Assembly: GCA_034509735.1 (NCBI GenBank)
Contig: JACGWO010000011.1
Span: forward strand, 18,017,573 to 18,081,572
Length of the DNA stretch: 64,000 nucleotides
Origin: Sesamum alatum
Lineage: Eukaryota > Streptophyta > Magnoliopsida > Lamiales > Pedaliaceae
Direction of reading: 5' to 3'
Shown: positions 35,102 to 46,721 of the stretch, piece after piece
How positions within the stretch are numbered: the first letter of the stretch is position 1
Layout: the number at the start of each line of letters is the position of its first letter
Position numbers and translations under genes: made by a program
Notes under the pieces: model-generated
Told to the model about the DNA's origin: nothing
What the model saw: only the letters and a program-made list of their open reading frames with translations
Database searches by the model: none

Positions 35102-36163
35102 TCAGGCCCAGAAATCCGTACCTATCAGGTGTTGGGATACTCTAGCTGACTTATGAAGGACTGGAACATTATCAGCGGGAGCTACTAGCTCAGATGTCAC
35201 TGCTGTCTCATGGGGTACCTCACTTGATTCCTCTAGGAATACCTCATCACGTCGACTATCCGATGCAAAACCCTTTTCCAAGAACACTGCGTTTCGCGAG
35301 ACAAACACCTTTTGCTCGGAGGGATCATAGAAATAATACCCCACAGTTTCTTTTGGATATTCGACGAACCTGCACAAACTAGACCTGGAGTCCAGTTTAT
35401 CTCTCACTAATCTCTTGACATATGCGGAGCAACCCCACACTTTCAAGTATTGGTAGGACGCAGGCTTGCCATGCCATGCCATATCTCATATGGCATCTGG
35501 GATATCTTCTTAGATGGCGCCAAGTTTAAAAGTTTGGCCGTCGTCTTAAGAGCATATCCCCAGAAGGATAAGGAGAGTTCGGTAAAACTCATCATGGATC
35601 GGACCATATCCAACAAGGTATGATCTTTCAGACACACCATTCAACTGTGGTGTTCCAGGAGGAGTCCACTGAGGGAGAATTTCATTCTCTTTTATATAAT
35701 CAATGAATTCTCCACTTAAATACTTTCCACCTCGGTCCGACCGAAGGGCTTTGATCTTACGACCGATCTGGTTCTCTACTTGAAGTCTGTATTCCTTAAA
35801 ACCTTCCAAAGGCTTCAAACTTGTACCTCATCAGGTAAACATAACCATACCATGGTGATCATCGGTAAAGGTCATGAAGTGCGAGTACCCACCCCTAGCC
35901 TGAGTATTTAATGGGCTACAGACGTCCGTATGGATCAAATCCAACAGACCGTTTGCTAGCATGCTTTGTCCAACAAAGGGTTTCTTGATCATATTTCTCT
36001 TTAGATAGGATTCGCAGGTTGGTAGGTTGTCCAAATCGTTTACTTCTGGACTCTTTGAGTCCACCAACCTTCTTATCCTAACTTTAGAAATATGACCTAA
36101 CCTCGCATGCCAAATCTGTGCATTATCTTGATTATCATGTTTCCGTTTGTGTTCCGCAGTCAT
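35102..36163 (-). pseudogene. Copia GAG-pre-integrase and integrase
   Basis: On the minus strand the order is 36163-35831 (WHARLGHISKVRIRRLVDS, then LIHTDVCSPLNTQARGG with the first integrase Asp), 35818-35546 (ALRSDRGGKYLSGEF with the second Asp; PQLNGVSERS, where family members usually have a Glu after NGVSER), 35640-35443 (LLDMVRSMMSF, the YEIWHG end) and 35482-35102 (integrase tail, YLKVWGCSAYVKR). Three frame changes break it. Beyond 36163 the gag is gone. Confidence 0.88.
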
Positions 36164-36230
36164 AATCTAATTAGACTGTTGAAGTATGTACAGACCGTTC
36201 ACCAATATACCAAGCAAATGACATATATCA

Positions 36231-37270
36231 TGGCAAGTCAATTTCTCCACCTTCTCAATGATTTGTGTGTGACCCTTTAGGTTCACCCTCAGCTAGACTG
36301 GGGCCCATGTCCAACAGGGGCCATTACCATGGGTGGCCATCTAGCACCAGTCCATGGCACTAGAGACTAGGTGTATGTTGGAGTGAACATTTAGGCGCCG
36401 ATTCCGTACGGGTACGGTCGTTTCGTCTACCGTCTCCCGGCCTTAGTCTAGGGTATGGAATTGGGTGTCGGTTCCCGTCCTTGACTAGGCATCTATGCTT
36501 AACACTCGAGACTACGCATGCCTCATTGCATAGACATAGGAAACTATTTCATGTTCGACCAATCACTGTGGCCACAGGTTTAAGTAGCATGAACGTGTCT
36601 CCGAGTGCATAGGAGATACCTCTGTCACATACGGACAGGGAACGAATCCTCTTCTTGGAACCCACCGTCCTCGCTATACATTCTGACTGCACTGGACAAG
36701 GCTTGCAATGATCATCTTACAGAATGATCACCTCTCGCCAGATCCAAGATACAACCATCCTATGTACGTCACTGTCATGGTTCCTCAAGTCTGAGGACTA
36801 GTCCCGTACTATCGGAACCGGGGGAATCCAATCATACCGATCAAGCCTCCAAGCTTTTCATATGATGATCCCCACGAGTCAGTTCAGTCAGCTCGACCCC
36901 AGTCGACCAACCCACCAAGATCATATACACGTCCCACGCCTATCGCCGATGAAACACGACACTCATCCAATGAATATGACTCTTGGTGCAAGTCTCTATA
37001 GGAGTCTCGATGCCCTATCTCGAGGTCCTCGAATTGGAACGTTTCAGACCCAACTCTTAACTTATCAGTTGGTTTCATGACCACCATCCAATGCGTGGCC
37101 CAACTGTATGAGTTGTTAATCGTGGTCTGTGGACTTTGTTGCGATATATGTAAAATACCATTTTAGCATAGAGAAAATGAGCACAACAAAGAGGGTATCA
37201 AAGGGAACGAATACTCATTTTATTCATTACATAATATTACATTACATAAAGTTGTTAAATAGGTTACAAT
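36231..37270 (-). repeat. 5' LTR remnant of the reverse copia (left piece)
   Basis: It starts in mid-LTR at CAAGTCAATTTCTCCACC and continues to AAATAGGTTACAAT, where the forward copia is inserted. The last bases of this LTR follow at 46683-46721. The deletion junction with pol lies at about 36180-36231. Confidence 0.85.
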
Positions 37271-39434
37271 TGTTAGAATAGGTGACCAGAAAGTCAATTA
37301 GATTGGCTGTTCTGGAACTATTCGTCGATCTTTGTCAAAGTAATATTATACTGATGGATAAAGTAAGTATTCATCACTGGCAAAATGTGTTTGTTGTGTT
37401 GACTACTTACATTGAATGGCGTTTCAATGTCACAACAAATGCCCACAGACTGATTGGTTAAACCCATTGAGTTGAGCTGCGGATAGGTTGGCAGCTATGA
37501 AACCAACTCATTGAGGGTCGGTCTGAAATGTTCCAAGTCGAGGACCTCAAGACTGGGCCTCGAGTGCCCTATAGAGACTTGCACAAACTATTGCATTCAC
37601 TGGGTGAGTGCTGAGTTTCATCGGTGCTAGACGTAGGTCGTCTATGCCATTTTAGTGGGTAAGTTGGCAAGGTAGTCGACTGACTGAACTGAATCGCGGG
37701 AATCCTCATATGGAAGCTTTGGAGTCTTGGTCGATATGACTGAAATTTCCGATTCTGATAGTACGGGATTAGTCCTCGGACTTGAGGAATCATGGCAGTC
37801 GCATGCATATGAAGGTTGTATCTTGGATCTAGCGAGAGGTGACCGTGTCTTTGATATGGTCATTATAAGCCTTGTCCAGTGCAGTCGGGGTATGTAGTGA
37901 GGACGGTGGATTCCAATAGAGTATTTGTCCCCTGTCAGTATTTGACAGTTATGTCTCCTATGCGCTCTGAGATGGTTTCGACTCTTTAAGTTTACGGCCG
38001 TAGCGATTGGTCCAGTAGGGAATGATTTCCTAGGTCGATCAATAGAGTAAACACGTCTCGAGTTTGTAGCATAGTTGCCTAGTCCAGGATGGGAACCGGC
38101 GCCCAATTCCATGCCCTAGTCTAAGGCCGGGAGATGGTCGATAGAAGGACTGTACCTGTATGGAATTCGGAGCCTAAATGTCCACGCCAACATTCACCTA
38201 GTCTCTAGTGCCATAGACCGTTGCTAGTTGGCCACCCATGGTAACGGGCATTTCTGATTGATGGTTAATCAGAAATAATTAATTGAATTGGATATAATTA
38301 ATCAATTGTGTTGGACACAAACCCAAGTCTAGCTGTGGGTGAACCTAAAGAGTCACACACAAATCACTATGGAAGTAGTGGAATTAATTCTGGAAGAAGT
38401 GGATTAATTTAATTGCATTAAATTAATCAAGGAGAATATAAATTTTTGGATCATTTTTTGGGAATATTCATTGGATGGATGGCCCAAGAATTAATTAATT
38501 GGATTAATTAATTTTGAGCTTAATGCCTTTAAATTAATTGGATTAATTTATTGGGTTTCGTTTAATTAATTGATTAGATTAATTAATTAGTGTTTGAGCT
38601 TATGTTTATTTAATTGGATTAAATAAACTTTTGGATTTCAAGTTTTAAAATTAATTGGATTAATTTGAAACCCATGGATCACTTGATTTAATTTGATTAA
38701 ATCAAGACCGGTCAAAACTGGTCCATGACTTGAAATCAAAGCTCAAAGGTTTGATGTAAGTTTAAGAGGAGTTGAAAGTCCTCCATGTAAGCAATGATGT
38801 GGCTTGCCATGATGGCTAGGTGGTCCACATATTGTGCTAACATGGTTGGAGGTTGAGCACAAGTTGTGCATTAGTGTGTAGGTGATTTTGGAAACAACCT
38901 ACAACTACACAACACATGTATACACTTTTCAACTCCCTAACTTGCACTCTCTTGCACACAAGCCACGAAATTTCCTGCATTTTTCTCCATTTTTTGAGTT
39001 CTCTTTGAATTGGATTCAAGTTGAGAACATGAGAAATATGTATACACTAATCAATAGTGTAATACGTATTTCATTTCTTCCTTGATCTCGCTTCTACCTA
39101 GCAGTAGATCTAGATTTGCTTCCATAAGTGTGGTGTGGACAAATTAGAGGGGTTCTAATTTGAATCCTAAGGTGAACGGAAAAAGGAACGAAAAGGGAAT
39201 GAAAGCTTGTTGTCGTTTTACATATGAAATGAAGAGGTAATGTTACTATTTAAATTATTGTACCTTTTTTGTTTCCTCCTCTACCCACATGTTCAAGCAT
39301 ATTTTTCTGTATGTTATGATGCTTTTGAATACACCGAACGCCCGGGAATTCAAAGGGAACACCCCTTTGAAATCATTTTTAATTTATTATATTTTACGCT
39401 TCCGCTGCATTCCTGGGCCGTACTGATGCTTTCA
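37271..39434 (+). repeat. 5' LTR of the forward copia
   Basis: It starts TGTTAGAATAGGTGACC and ends GATGCTTTCA. It is homologous along its length to the 3' LTR, but differs by many substitutions and by a 23-bp duplication around CCCATGTAAGCAATGATG that is present only in the 3' LTR (46026-46048). Confidence 0.9.
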
Positions 39435-41422
39435 GTGATATCAGAGCCCGATTCAGTGTTGTGGCTTTAGGAATAACATGTTTTTATGTGATGAGCATGT
39501 TCAACATGTTTAATTTGCTTTTGCAAAGCATGTTTTTATAGTTTTAAGCATGATTATGTGTTTAGAAAAATATGTGTTAATTTACTTTTAATTATGGATA
39601 TCCATGCATTTTTTGAAAATTGAATTTTCTGTAAATGCATGTTTTAGTATCAGTTTTAATGCAGAAATGAAAAAAAAAAATTGGGTTCAAAACAGTGCGG
39701 CCGGCAGCACAGCGCGCGCAGCCGCGCGCGCGTGCTGGCATTGTGCGCTGGCCAACAGCACGCGCCAGCGCCCGCGCAAAGCTTGTCGGGCACACGCGCC
39801 CGTGCGCGTGCGCGCGACGCGCAGGCAGGGGAGCCTGCGCGGGCGCACGCACGGTTGGCAATGCTGCCGGTCGGCCGGTTTCGAACGGCTGGGCCATTTT
39901 TGCCTTTTTTACCCGAAAAATTGAATTTTTCACATTTATTCATATTTTTTGAAGTGATTAATTTTGGCTAATTTAATTTTAGTTAAATTGGATTTTTCTA
40001 AAATTAAATTGTGCCTTAGATTAATTTGAAAATGGTTTCCAAACAAAAAATATTTTTTGGTACATTGGATGTATGATACTTGATATCCATTTTTAATTGC
40101 ATTATTAATATATATATATATATATATTTGTGCATATTGGATATCAGTTTTATAAATTCATTGGATGTATTTATTTGTTGGGCATGTTTATATTTGATAT
40201 AAATGAGTATTAATTGTTTATTGGATAAATAATGAGGATGATCACAAAGCCCATGGCCCTTATGTATGGTTTAATTTTTGTTGGGTGAGGCATGCGTGCC
40301 TCTTTATTTTATTATTCTCTCTCTCTCTCTCTTTCGTTTTTAGCTTTGAAACAATAAGGTTTGCTTTCCCCCTCCTTTTGTACTCCCCCCAACTTATGAT
40401 TGGAGTTTCTTATTTAAGTTGTAATGAGTGTAGTTAGGTTGGTGAGGATTTATTTTTTGTAATAAATTGTAAGGAAGCACTTCCATGGCGATGGAGGCCC
40501 AAGAAGAGGCCCGTTGGACGGAGCCCGTGATGGAGAGTCCAAAAGAATGAAGAGTTGTTACAAGGCCCATTAGAATGATAATGGGTTATAATTTTGTAAT
40601 AGTGTAGGCCACCTTAGATTGACCATAGATCCACTGCGGGCTCAGTGGATCACATAGGATTGGGCTTGTGATCATCCAACAGGGGCGTGCTAGGTTTATT
40701 TTTTACATGTGGTGTATGTTTTAATATTTGATGTATGATGTGTTTGGAATGAATCCTTTATATTCAATGTTAAAAATCGAGCATGCAAAACTTTCTTAAT
40801 GATGAGGTCTCGGTCACTAATAAACTTAACTCTCACTTGGATGGTCCAAGTAAATATTAGGCCCATTAATGGATTAAAAAGTCAAATGGTTTGATTTAAA
40901 TCCATGCCTTCCATCCATAGCAATGTAGTGAGGAAGCTACTTTCACCCATTCGTGGCCTCACGAGTCGTGGCACGTTTGGAATGAAAGAAAGTTGCGCTA
41001 TTGTTATGAACAAAGGAATATGTTCCTATTTCCCTGTCTCACGAGTCGGGGGAGGGGGGGCGATAGTTGAGATATTCATTTGGTTGATGGGTCGGGCCTA
41101 ACGCTGAGTAACATGATTCGCTTGGAGTCCTCGGGATCATGTGAAGAGATGAGGCAAAATAACTTGGGGATCTCATTGGATGAGAATGTTATAGGTTACC
41201 TCCCACAAAGCTTTTTTCCGTGTGAATCGTAAAAGCGGAGAATGGACAATTGCGTTTGTGGACCTCAAGCCCATTAGGAAATGGTTTTCCGGAACCCCAT
41301 TTGAGAGTAATGGGCTTTTGCAGAAATAGTGGGAGGGGTTAATGACTAAAGACCAAGTCTTAACTTGAACATAATATTACTATAATCTACTTAATATTTT
41401 TCTGTTTACATTTTGAATGTAT
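39435..41422 (+). other. Long copia leader with GC-rich block and stem-loop
   Basis: About 2 kb of non-coding leader. 39690-39860 is strongly GC-rich with alternating CG/CA runs, next to an A-run at 39670. A perfect GATCCACTG / CAGTGGATC inverted repeat is at 40628-40651, and a CT microsatellite is at 40315-40331. The open frames in the GC-rich block are open on several frames at once, a composition effect, so I do not call them genes. Confidence 0.75.
39436..39447 (+). other. Primer-binding site (initiator tRNA-Met type)
   Basis: TGATATCAGAGC lies one base after the LTR and differs by one base from the usual TGGTATCAGAGC seen on the other strand at 3675-3686. Confidence 0.8.
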
Positions 41423-42240
41423 ATGTTCAAGAATCCACTAACGCCAATACTAGAGGCTAATAAGTTTAATGGAACAAAATACAACGACTGACTGCGAAAT
41501 CTTAAGATAGTCTTAGATTTTGAGAACCAGACTTATATTCTGGATAAGGATCTTCCTCGGGCCTTACCGGATGGGCAATGCCTCAAGAACGCTTGGCGTT
41601 CGAGTAGATGTATGCTGACCACCGGCAGGTCTGCAGCATCGTACTGGCCTCGCTGAGTAACGAGATCCAGAAGCTGTACGATAGGCTAGATGATGTTGGC
41701 TCGATTATGCTTCGTTTGCAAAATATCTATGTGGTCTTGGACCGGCATGTTAGATACGTTGCAACAAAGGCATTCTTCGGAGCTAAGATCACAGAAGGGT
41801 CGTCTGTACAAGAGCATGGAGTGATGATTCTATCCCTTGTGGAGAAGCTCAAAGACCTCCAAGCTGATCTTGAAAAAGAAACGTACATCGACATGATCCT
41901 TCAGTCTCTTTCTACCTCCTTCGACCAATTTATTGTCGACTTGATAAATATGTTGGTCCGATACAAGGCAACGATTGACAAATCTATGCCGGCGGTACTA
42001 GTGGGAGAGGCTTCGACCTCAAAAGTGAAAGGCAAGGGTGTCGGACGCTGAAAGAGGAAGAAAGCTAAGATAGCATCAGCCGCTGCTAGCACTTTGAGTG
42101 ATCTTGTTACACCGCTGGCGGAGGTAAATGAAAGAGGAAGAGGGTTCGGCAGTCAAAGTCATAGATTCCAAACGATGTGTGCATTAACTGCCGCAAAAAG
42201 GGACATTGGAAGAGGGAGTGTCTTAAGCTCCTCTCCAATG
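41423..42240 (+). pseudogene. Copia gag with CCHC zinc knuckle (damaged)
   Basis: It starts at ATG 41423 (MFKNPLTPILEANKFNGTKY). A Trp codon is now a stop just after KYND (41491 region), and a frameshift lies near 41570-41607. A long open stretch (41608-42051) carries YDRLDDVGSIMLRLQNIY, ATKAFFGAKI and VMILSLVEKLKDLQ. Another Trp-to-stop lies at 42049. The zinc knuckle CINCRKKGHWKREC is readable near 42178-42225 in a different frame. Confidence 0.85.
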
Positions 42241-44467
42241 AAGGTACATTTGAATTGAGTACCAACATAATTATTGTTCTACTCTTTGGTATTGGATACC
42301 AGTTAATCATAATCTATGAATGGTTTGCAGATGGTTATGAGTAGAAAGCTAAGACAGGTCCTAAGTCTTAGCGATGGCAGGGCCATTGCTGAAAAGACTA
42401 GGGACTAGTTAGGCTTAGCATAGCAGTGATCATGTTAGGATAGAGTTTGAAAAGAAATATGTAACCTGGCATGATCGAAGTATGTTTTCATGTACTGTTG
42501 GACAGTTTTTAATTATATACGTTTGATCAATAAAATTTATTTATTTAACAAAGAATGACTATTCTTGTCTGCTAGGTGGGATACATAATTATCCTCAAAC
42601 ATTATCCCATAATTGGATTATGAGTACTCAAATCAAATGATTAAAATGGATAATCAAGATAAACTTACGAATTTCGCATCCATAAGCTAGGATGGTTTTT
42701 CCTTTAGTTAAGGACGAGGAAGTTGGAAGATTCAAAGAGTCTAGCGATAGACAATTTGAGTCGACTAACTTACAAGTCCTCTCTGAGATGGAAAGACTGT
42801 AAGGCTTTTTTGTTGGACAAAATGGGCTTGCCAAAACTCTATCGTATTGGATCCATTTAGATATTTGTGGGTTACTGAATCCACAACACCAGAAGAGGGT
42901 TCACAAGTCTAAGGACCTTGGATAGGTTCGGGGAATTAAACTTGGAGTGGTGAACCAAGTTGATTGCAAAATTAAACCTCTCGATTAGATCAAAGGGGCG
43001 TGTATTCAGTACGAGTTCTTGAATATCCAGATGAGAATGAAATTCTCATTCAGTGGAATTCTTCCTGTAAAGACAATGGTTGAACGGTATCTAATAAGGA
43101 AGAAATCGAACCTTGTTAGACTTGGTTCGATCGGGGTTTCACTGGACTACCTTAAACCGTCTAGACATGGATTTGAAAGGTTGCCAAGTTGAGAAACATG
43201 GCATTTTCTAATAATCATGATCTAGTTGCCATATAGGATATGATTTGGCAAGCCTGCATCCTACAAAGTTCTTGAGTACATGGGATGGTCCCACATACGT
43301 CAAGGGACTAGTGGGAGACAAATTAGACTAGGTGTTTGATTTGTGCAGGTTTAATGTAGAATAATGCAAACATCATTTGTAATTATATTATTCCACTGAC
43401 TATATTCCAGTCCTCCTAGGGCACCTTAATTACTTGAGAGGCATAGGTTTCTGGGCCTATCCGATCAATTGGATTATCATCCAAAAGATACAAGGAGAGG
43501 CAATGTTGGACATCGGGTTTGGATCAATGGCTTAGAGCTATTGGATCCATCATGAAAATTCAAACCGGGTTTGAAATTTTGTATGACTGGAATATTCATT
43601 TTGACGAGTTCATACGGAGTATGAATCGATCAGTAACAGGCTTTAGGGTTAGTGGGAGGATAGTTTTGTTCCAAGTGTTTAGTGTGTAACGTCTTATTGA
43701 TTTGGAATCAATTTAAGATGTTAGGAAATACTGAAACATGAGCGTTGTTCACGCAATTCTCCATGATAGGAATTGGATTCCTTTATACAGGGTTAAGCTG
43801 TTTAAAGACTCAGTCACGCTAGACAGATGAGAAAGCTTAGATGTTTGACATCCTCTACGTCTTTGCCTTAGGCAGCATAAAAGGGTTGTTCGTGCATTGG
43901 GCTTGATGTTGTGTATGCTTTGGGCATAACAACGGTTATTGGGCTTGTGCCGAGAAGGCAGTAGACAGCTGTTAAGAATATCTTTAATACCTAAATAAGG
44001 ATTAAAGAAGTGTGCTTAATGCACGTTTTGTGGAGGGTTCATTCTAGAAGGCTATAGCAATACTAGCTTCCAGAATCATGTGAATAATGTTTAGTCTCAA
44101 GATGTATGTACATTTGGACTTAATGGTGAATGTATGGCGACTTTGGAAGTTGTTTTTGGAAAGTGGTTTGGATTGAAAAACGCATCCATAGGATGGATGT
44201 GATGCCTAGCACGGCCAAGCCAATAGTTGCCTTGGAGGCGGAAAACTAGGCTTTGGCAAAAGCTTTTGGGCCCGAGATCTCGTCACATATCCATGGAAAA
44301 TTCTTAGACAACCACCATTTGCAGGCAGCAATGGTAGAAAGAGGTGACACGGTTTGACCGTGTCACTTCGGGCAGAGAAATATAGTAGACCCACGAGACC
44401 AAGCCGGTATCATAGATTGGTCATGCTCAGAAGGCTCTGAGCAACATGGGTAATTGGCTTTGTGGTC
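42241..44467 (+). pseudogene. Decayed internal region of the forward copia
   Basis: Only short pol remnants can be read: a GAG-pre-integrase trace near 42655-42720, an RT/RNase H trace near 43850-44100 and ALAKAFGPEISSH-like RNase H sequence near 44255. The spacing is shorter than a working pol, so large deletions occurred. The same decayed structure appears at 51731-54623. Confidence 0.6.
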
Positions 44468-44478
44468 AAGTGGGAGAT
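44468..44478 (+). other. Polypurine tract of the forward copia
   Basis: AAGTGGGAGAT is immediately followed by the 3' LTR start TGTTAG. Confidence 0.85.
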
Positions 44479-46677
44479 TGTTAGAATAGGTGACCAGAAA
44501 GTCAATTAGATTGGTTGTTTTGGGAACTATTCGTCAATCTTTATCAAAGTAATATTATACTGATGGATAAAGTAAGTATTCATCACTGGCAAAATGTGTT
44601 TGTTGTCCTTACTACTTACATTGAATGGCGTTTCAATGTCACAACAAATGCCCACAGACTGATTGGTTAAACCAATTGAGTTGAGTTGCGCATAGGTTGG
44701 CGGCTATGAAACCAACTCCTGAGTGTCGGTCTGAAACGTTCCAAGTCGAGGACCTCGAGACTGGGCCTCAAGTGCCCTATAGAGACTTGAACTAAGTATT
44801 GCATTCACTGGGTGAGTGTTGAGTTTCATAAGTGCTAGACGTAGGTCGTCTAGGCAACTTTAGTGGGTTAGTTGACAAGGTAGTCGATTGACTAAACTGA
44901 CTCGCGGGAATCGGCATATGGAAGCCTTGGAGGCTCGGTCGGTATGACTGGAATTCCCAGTTCCGATAGTACGGAATTAGTCCTCATACTTGAGGAATCA
45001 TGGCAGTCGCATGCATATGAAGGTTGTATCTTGGATCTAGCGAGAGGTGACCGTGTCTTTGATATGGTCATTATAAGCCTTGTCCAGTGCAGTCGGGGTA
45101 TGTACTGAGGACGGTGGATTCCAATAGAGAATCTGTCCCTTGTCAGTATTTGACAGCTGTGTCTCCTATGCGCTCTGAAATGGTTTCGACTCTTTAAGTC
45201 TACAGCCGTAGCAATTGGTCGAGTAGGGAATGGTTCCCTAGGTCGATCAATAGAGTAAACGCGTCTCGAGTTTGTAGCATAGTTGCCTAGTCCAGGATGG
45301 GAACCGACCGCCAATTCCATGCCCTAGACTAAGGCCGGGAGATGATCGACAGAAGGACTGTACCTGTATGGAATTCGAAGCCTAAATATTCACGCCAACA
45401 TTCACCTAGTCTCTAGTGCCATGGACCGTTGCTAGACGGCCACCCATGATAACGGGAATTTTGAATTGATGGTTAATCAGAAATAATTAATTAAATTGGA
45501 TTTAATTAATCATTTGTATTGGACACAAGCCCAAGTCTAGCTGAAGGTGAACCTAAAGAGTCACACACAAATCACTATGGAAGTAGTGGAATTAATTCAC
45601 AATTACTTCTGGAAGAAGTGAATTAATTTAATTGGATTAAATTAATTCAAGGAGAATATGAACGATTGGATCATTTTTTTGGAAAAATCCATTGGATGGA
45701 TGGCCCAAGAATTAATTAATTGGATTAATTAATTTTGGGTTAAATACCTTTAAATTAATTGGATTAATTTATTGGGTTTCGTTTAATTGATTGATTGGAT
45801 CAATTAATTTGTGTTTGAGCTTATGTTTATTTAATTGGATTAAATAAAATTTTGAATTTCAAGGTTTAAAATCAATTGGATTAATTTGAAACCCATGAAT
45901 CACTTGATTTAATTTTATTAAATCAAGACCAGTCAAAACTGGTCCATGACTTGAAATCAAAGCTCAAAGGTTTGATGCAAGTTTAAGAGGAGTTGAAAGT
46001 CCTCCATGTAAGCAATGATGTGGCTCCCATGTAAGCAATGATGTGGCTTGCCATGATGGCTAGGTGGTCCACATATTGTGTTGACATGGTTGGAGGTTGA
46101 GCACAAGTTGTGCGTTAGTGTGTAGGTGGTTTTGAAAACTACCTACAACTACACAACACATGTATACACTTTTCAACTCCCTAACTTGCACTCTCTTGCA
46201 CACAAGCCACGAAATTTCCTGCATTTTTCTCCATTTTTTGAGTTCTCTTTGAATTGGATTCAAGTTGAGAACATGAGAAATACGTATACACTAATCAATA
46301 GTGTAATACGTATTTCATTTCTTCCTTGATCTAGCTTCTACCTAGTAGTAGATCTAGATTTGGTTCAATAAGTGTGGTTTGGACAAATTAGAGGGGTTCT
46401 AATTTGAATCCCAAAGTGAACGAAAAAGGAACGAAAAGGGAATGAAAGCTTGTTGCCGTTCTACATGTGAAATGAAGAGGTAATGTTACTATTTAAATTA
46501 TTGTACCTTTTTTGTTTCCTACTCTAGCCACATGTTCAAGCATATTTTTCTGTATGTTATGATGTTTTTGAATACACCGAACGCCCGGGAATTCAAAGGG
46601 AACACCCCTTTGAAATTATTTTTAATTTATTATATTTTACGCTTCCGCCGCGTTCCCGAACCGTACCGATTCTTTCA
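44479..46677 (+). repeat. 3' LTR of the forward copia
   Basis: It runs from TGTTAGAATAGGTGACC to GATTCTTTCA, followed by the ACAAT target duplication. It is 35 bp longer than the 5' LTR because of small insertions, including the tandem 23-bp repeat. Confidence 0.9.
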
Positions 46678-46721
46678 ACAATACGCCAAACATATTGGCT
46701 TTCTGGTCACCTATTCTAACA
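46678..46721 (-). repeat. 5' LTR remnant of the reverse copia (right piece)
   Basis: It holds the ACAAT duplication and then CGCCAAACATATTGGC to the LTR end CTATTCTAACA, completing the LTR left off at 37270. Confidence 0.85.

Larger units (their letters stand above)
37271..46677 (+). mobile_element. Complete-length Ty1/copia retrotransposon (9.4 kb, forward, pol decayed)
   Basis: It has two LTRs (37271-39434, 44479-46677), a primer-binding site, gag, a decayed pol and a polypurine tract. The exact 5-bp target-site duplication ACAAT lies at 37266-37270 and 46678-46682. It inserted in the LTR of a relative with the opposite orientation. Its own pol is too broken to work, so movement would have needed an enzyme from another copy. 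Confidence 0.93.
30798..46721 (-). mobile_element. Ty1/copia retrotransposon (reverse), with 5' part deleted and another copia inside
   Basis: The borders carry the exact 5-bp target-site duplication AATTA (30793-30797 and 46722-46726). The 3' LTR is 30798-33494, then pol up to about 36163. The leader, gag and the inner half of the 5' LTR are deleted. The rest of the 5' LTR is 36231-37270 plus 46683-46721, split by the forward copia. Joining the two outer flanks restores AT-rich Helitron sequence. Confidence 0.9.

Noticed and set aside
37569..38112. Minus-strand 156-codon open frame in the forward LTR
   Set aside because: It lies fully inside LTR sequence. The matching frame in the 3' LTR (44892-45320) is LTR too, and no protein family fits.
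39592..39971. Overlapping Ala/Arg-rich open frames on both strands
   Set aside because: They come from the GC-rich leader block, where several frames are open at once. No start context, domain or conservation supports a gene.
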